A stretch of DNA of 64,000 nt, from assembly GCA_025056255.1 (NCBI GenBank), contig JANWVT010000016.1:1-64000 (forward strand), given 5' to 3'. Below, piece after piece: positions 62,238 to 64,000 of the stretch. A model generated the notes under the pieces. The model searched no databases, was not told where the DNA came from, and worked only from the letters and a program-made list of their open reading frames with translations. How positions within the stretch are numbered: position 1 is the stretch's first letter; each line of letters starts with the position of its first letter. The position numbers and the translations under genes are program-made. This DNA is from Bernardetiaceae bacterium (GTDB lineage: Bacteria; Bacteroidota; Bacteroidia; Cytophagales; Thermoflexibacteraceae).

Positions 62238-62777
62238 ATGCGATTCATTCGGCTTTGGCACTTAATAGCATTTCAATGCCTCATTTTGATAGGTATGTTT
62301 TTGAAGGCATACTATCCGCTTTGGATAGGGCAGGAAGTAGTGCTGCCAGTGGTGCCCCAAGACCCACGCGATATGTTTCGGGGCAACTATGTAAGCCTCA
62401 ATTACGCCTTTTCCACTATTCGCTTAGATACTTTTCCTAACAATTTGCAAAAAGACAAAACCTATCACTTCGGAGATGCGCTGTATGTGCAACTTAAAAA
62501 GCAAGGCCAACTACACTTGCCTACTGGGCTCTATGAAAAATGTCCAGAAGGCAGCCTTTGCTTGCGCGTAACGCCTACTTATGCCTACACGCATACTACT
62601 TACAGCAATATTTACTTGCAAGCAGGCATAGAGTCTTACTTTACCAATCGGGAACAAGCAGAAAAGTTAGAGCAGTTCACATCGTCCACCAGCGGCGACT
62701 CGGTGCGCATCTATGTAGCTGCCAAAATAGCCCCAAACGGCACGGCGCGCATTAGCAAACTGATGATACAGCAGTAA
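62238..62777 (+). CDS. GDYXXLXY domain protein, 179 aa
   Basis: Recognised by its hallmark segment RDMFRGNYVSLNY, which fits the GDYxxLxY pattern with G-N-Y at the start. An N-terminal membrane helix (about residues 5-22) and the soluble region with VTPTYAYTHTTYSNIYLQAGIESYF follow. The family is a membrane-anchored protein of unknown function found widely in bacteria. The start at 62238 (MRFIRLWHLIAFQ) is preferred over GTG at 62217. It lies 34 bases after the Crp-like gene. Confidence 0.8.
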   Translation: MRFIRLWHLIAFQCLILIGMFLKAYYPLWIGQEVVLPVVPQDPRDMFRGNYVSLNYAFSTIRLDTFPNNLQKDKTYHFGDALYVQLKKQGQLHLPTGLYEKCPEGSLCLRVTPTYAYTHTTYSNIYLQAGIESYFTNREQAEKLEQFTSSTSGDSVRIYVAAKIAPNGTARISKLMIQQ

Positions 62778-63119
62778 CCCAATGGCATTCACAAAACCAA
62801 CTATTGCAAGTTTTAGCAAGTCATGAGAATTTATTGGAGTTTTGGTAAGGTTCATGTTGCCATATTCATATTCGTTGCCCTTATTCCTGTCCTGATGAAC
62901 GACTCTTAACCGCGCGTGGAGGGGCATGCAACGGCAAAAAGATTTTGGAGTGCGGAGGATGTAAAATTCTAAAATTCGGAATCCTCAATCCAAACTCCTT
63001 TAAGCTGCTATTCGTGTTCTCACAAGCAACTCTGTTGCAAGTAGGTGCTACGATGTAGCTTTTTCAGCTATTCCATACTGAAACCTTGTTAGTGCTGTCA
63101 TCCTATGGATGGTTCAATA
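62778..63119. other. Non-coding gap between the GDYXXLXY gene and the helicase gene
   Basis: A convergent intergenic stretch of about 340 bases. It contains an imperfect inverted repeat around 62944-62996 with GGAGT-rich arms. I see no convincing gene, tRNA or riboswitch. Confidence 0.55.
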
Positions 63120-64000
63120 TTATTTTTCCACAATCATCAGTTTGGCGAAGTTCAGTAGTAGGGTTTTTTCGCCTACTTGGTCAAATAAAATGACGGCGCG
63201 TCTGTTTGCTCCTTGTGAATCCAATTTAATGATTTTGCCAAATCCAAATTTAGCATGTTCCACGCGCATCCCTTCGCGTAAGTCACTGGGGTTAGAGGCT
63301 ACAAAATGGGTAGAGGGTTGATGTATATATGGGCGGGCAGGAGGGGTTGTCTTGTTCAGAAAAGTTTCATACGCTTTTTGTTGCATCTTTTTGTGCAAAA
63401 AAGATTCATTTTCGGCAACTATTTTAGAAGCAGCATTGCCACGTATCTGACTGGTATTATCCACAAACCCCTCGCGAAGGATGTGGCTAATTCGCACATG
63501 GCGATGGTCTAATTCATCCAAAAAGCGACTGGGTTCGCAAGGGCGCAAGTTGCCAAAGCGGTATCGTTGCAGAGCGTAGCTCAAAGTGAGTTTCTTCTGG
63601 GCGCGCGTGATGGCTACGTAAAACAAGCGGCGCTCTTCTTCCAAATCGGCACGAGAGGCAAGCATCATTTGCGAAGGAAATAAATCTTCCTCCATGCCTA
63701 CTACATACACGTATTTAAACTCTAAGCCCTTTGCTTGGTGAATGGTCATGAGTGAGACAGTGTCGGTGTCCTCTTTGTCGGTCTCGTCGGCAGAGGTGAG
63801 CAGCGAAACTTCCTGCAAGAATGCAGAAAGGGTTTTATCTTGCCGGTCGGGTGCATCAGTGAATTCTTTGATAGCGTTGAGCAACTCTTGTACGTTGTCG
63901 TAGCGGGCTCGTCCTTCTACGGTTTTGTCTTCAAACAGTTCGCGCAGCAAGCCAGAGGTTTTAGCAATATAGGAAGCGGCTTCATAAGCATCTTTTTGGG
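63120..64000 (-). CDS. ATP-dependent DNA helicase, UvrD/PcrA type, C-terminal part; 5' end cut by window
   Basis: Superfamily 1 helicase in DNA repair. The frame is open from the window edge at 64000 to the stop at 63120, so only the C-terminal 293 residues are here. Motif V-like SLMTIHQAKGLEFKYVYVVGMEEDLFPS and motif VI ERRLFYVAITRAQKKLTLSYA identify the UvrD/PcrA group. After the helicase domain is the C-terminal segment GMRVEHAKFGFGKIIKLDSQG, the PcrA/UvrD Tudor-like tail known to contact RNA polymerase in other bacteria. PcrA is favoured over Rep by this tail. Confidence 0.9.
   Translation of the reverse strand, partial: QKDAYEAASYIAKTSGLLRELFEDKTVEGRARYDNVQELLNAIKEFTDAPDRQDKTLSAFLQEVSLLTSADETDKEDTDTVSLMTIHQAKGLEFKYVYVVGMEEDLFPSQMMLASRADLEEERRLFYVAITRAQKKLTLSYALQRYRFGNLRPCEPSRFLDELDHRHVRISHILREGFVDNTSQIRGNAASKIVAENESFLHKKMQQKAYETFLNKTTPPARPYIHQPSTHFVASNPSDLREGMRVEHAKFGFGKIIKLDSQGANRRAVILFDQVGEKTLLLNFAKLMIVEK

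Overview
The window is a contiguous piece of a Bacteroidota chromosome, most likely order Cytophagales. The evidence is an alternative complex III operon (actABCDEF) running into coxBA, a type III glutamine synthetase, zinc-free type B ribosomal protein L31, a PorG-like (DUF6089) barrel and a FG-GAP protein with a type IX secretion (T9SS) tail. Upstream regions also carry repeated matches to the Bacteroidota promoter consensus TTTG-N19-21-TAnnTTTG. I do not name a genus. Coding density is high, genes are intact, and there is no rRNA, tRNA, CRISPR array, transposase or prophage that I can see. Both window ends cut genes: an AAA-ATPase-like protein on the left and a UvrD/PcrA helicase on the right.

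Layout. 1-10.5 kb: AAA-ATPase-like gene, M14 carboxypeptidase, cyclophilin, penicillin acylase, small membrane protein, purC, STAS protein and a CPA2 cation/proton antiporter. 10.6-22.5 kb: the respiratory block, actA to actF (quinol to cytochrome c) and then coxB-coxA. A textbook promoter precedes actA and a strong terminator follows coxA; a hairpin plus a second promoter-like box separates actF from coxB. 22.6-27.9 kb: VOC protein, rpmE2, OsmC, PhzF, DUF4136 lipoprotein and glnN. 28-31 kb, minus strand: CBS protein, nadK and porG-like gene. 31-34.5 kb, plus strand: bamD, rpoZ, coaBC and DUF4835. 34.5-42 kb, minus strand: a SpoIIAA-like protein, a MOT1-type molybdate/sulfate transporter, a GRDP-like protein and a protein with a Gly/Cys repeat tail (one probable operon), then hemH, ung, DUF4286 and fabH. 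42-54.3 kb: MBL hydrolase, TonB-dependent receptor, guaB, hslU, orphan nuoH, tdk, purK, an rluA-family gene and two small lipoproteins. 54.4-64 kb: FG-GAP/T9SS cargo, ccmC, sbcD-sbcC, a Crp-like sensor without a DNA-binding domain, a GDYXXLXY protein and the helicase.

How the genes work together. ActA-F oxidises quinol and can pass electrons through its hemes to the adjacent aa3-type oxidase; ccmC and hemH supply and handle heme for these cytochromes. BamD, the PorG-like barrel and the T9SS cargo belong to outer-membrane assembly and secretion. purC, purK, guaB and tdk are nucleotide metabolism; sbcDC, ung and the helicase are DNA repair.

Most of the window is ordinary core genome. The least-explained part is the 34.5-37.6 kb cluster, which combines a transporter, a stand-alone STAS-like protein, a GRDP-like protein and a Gly/Cys repeat protein. 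The most informative regulatory signal is the repeated Bacteroidota promoter motif, which also helps settle several start codons.
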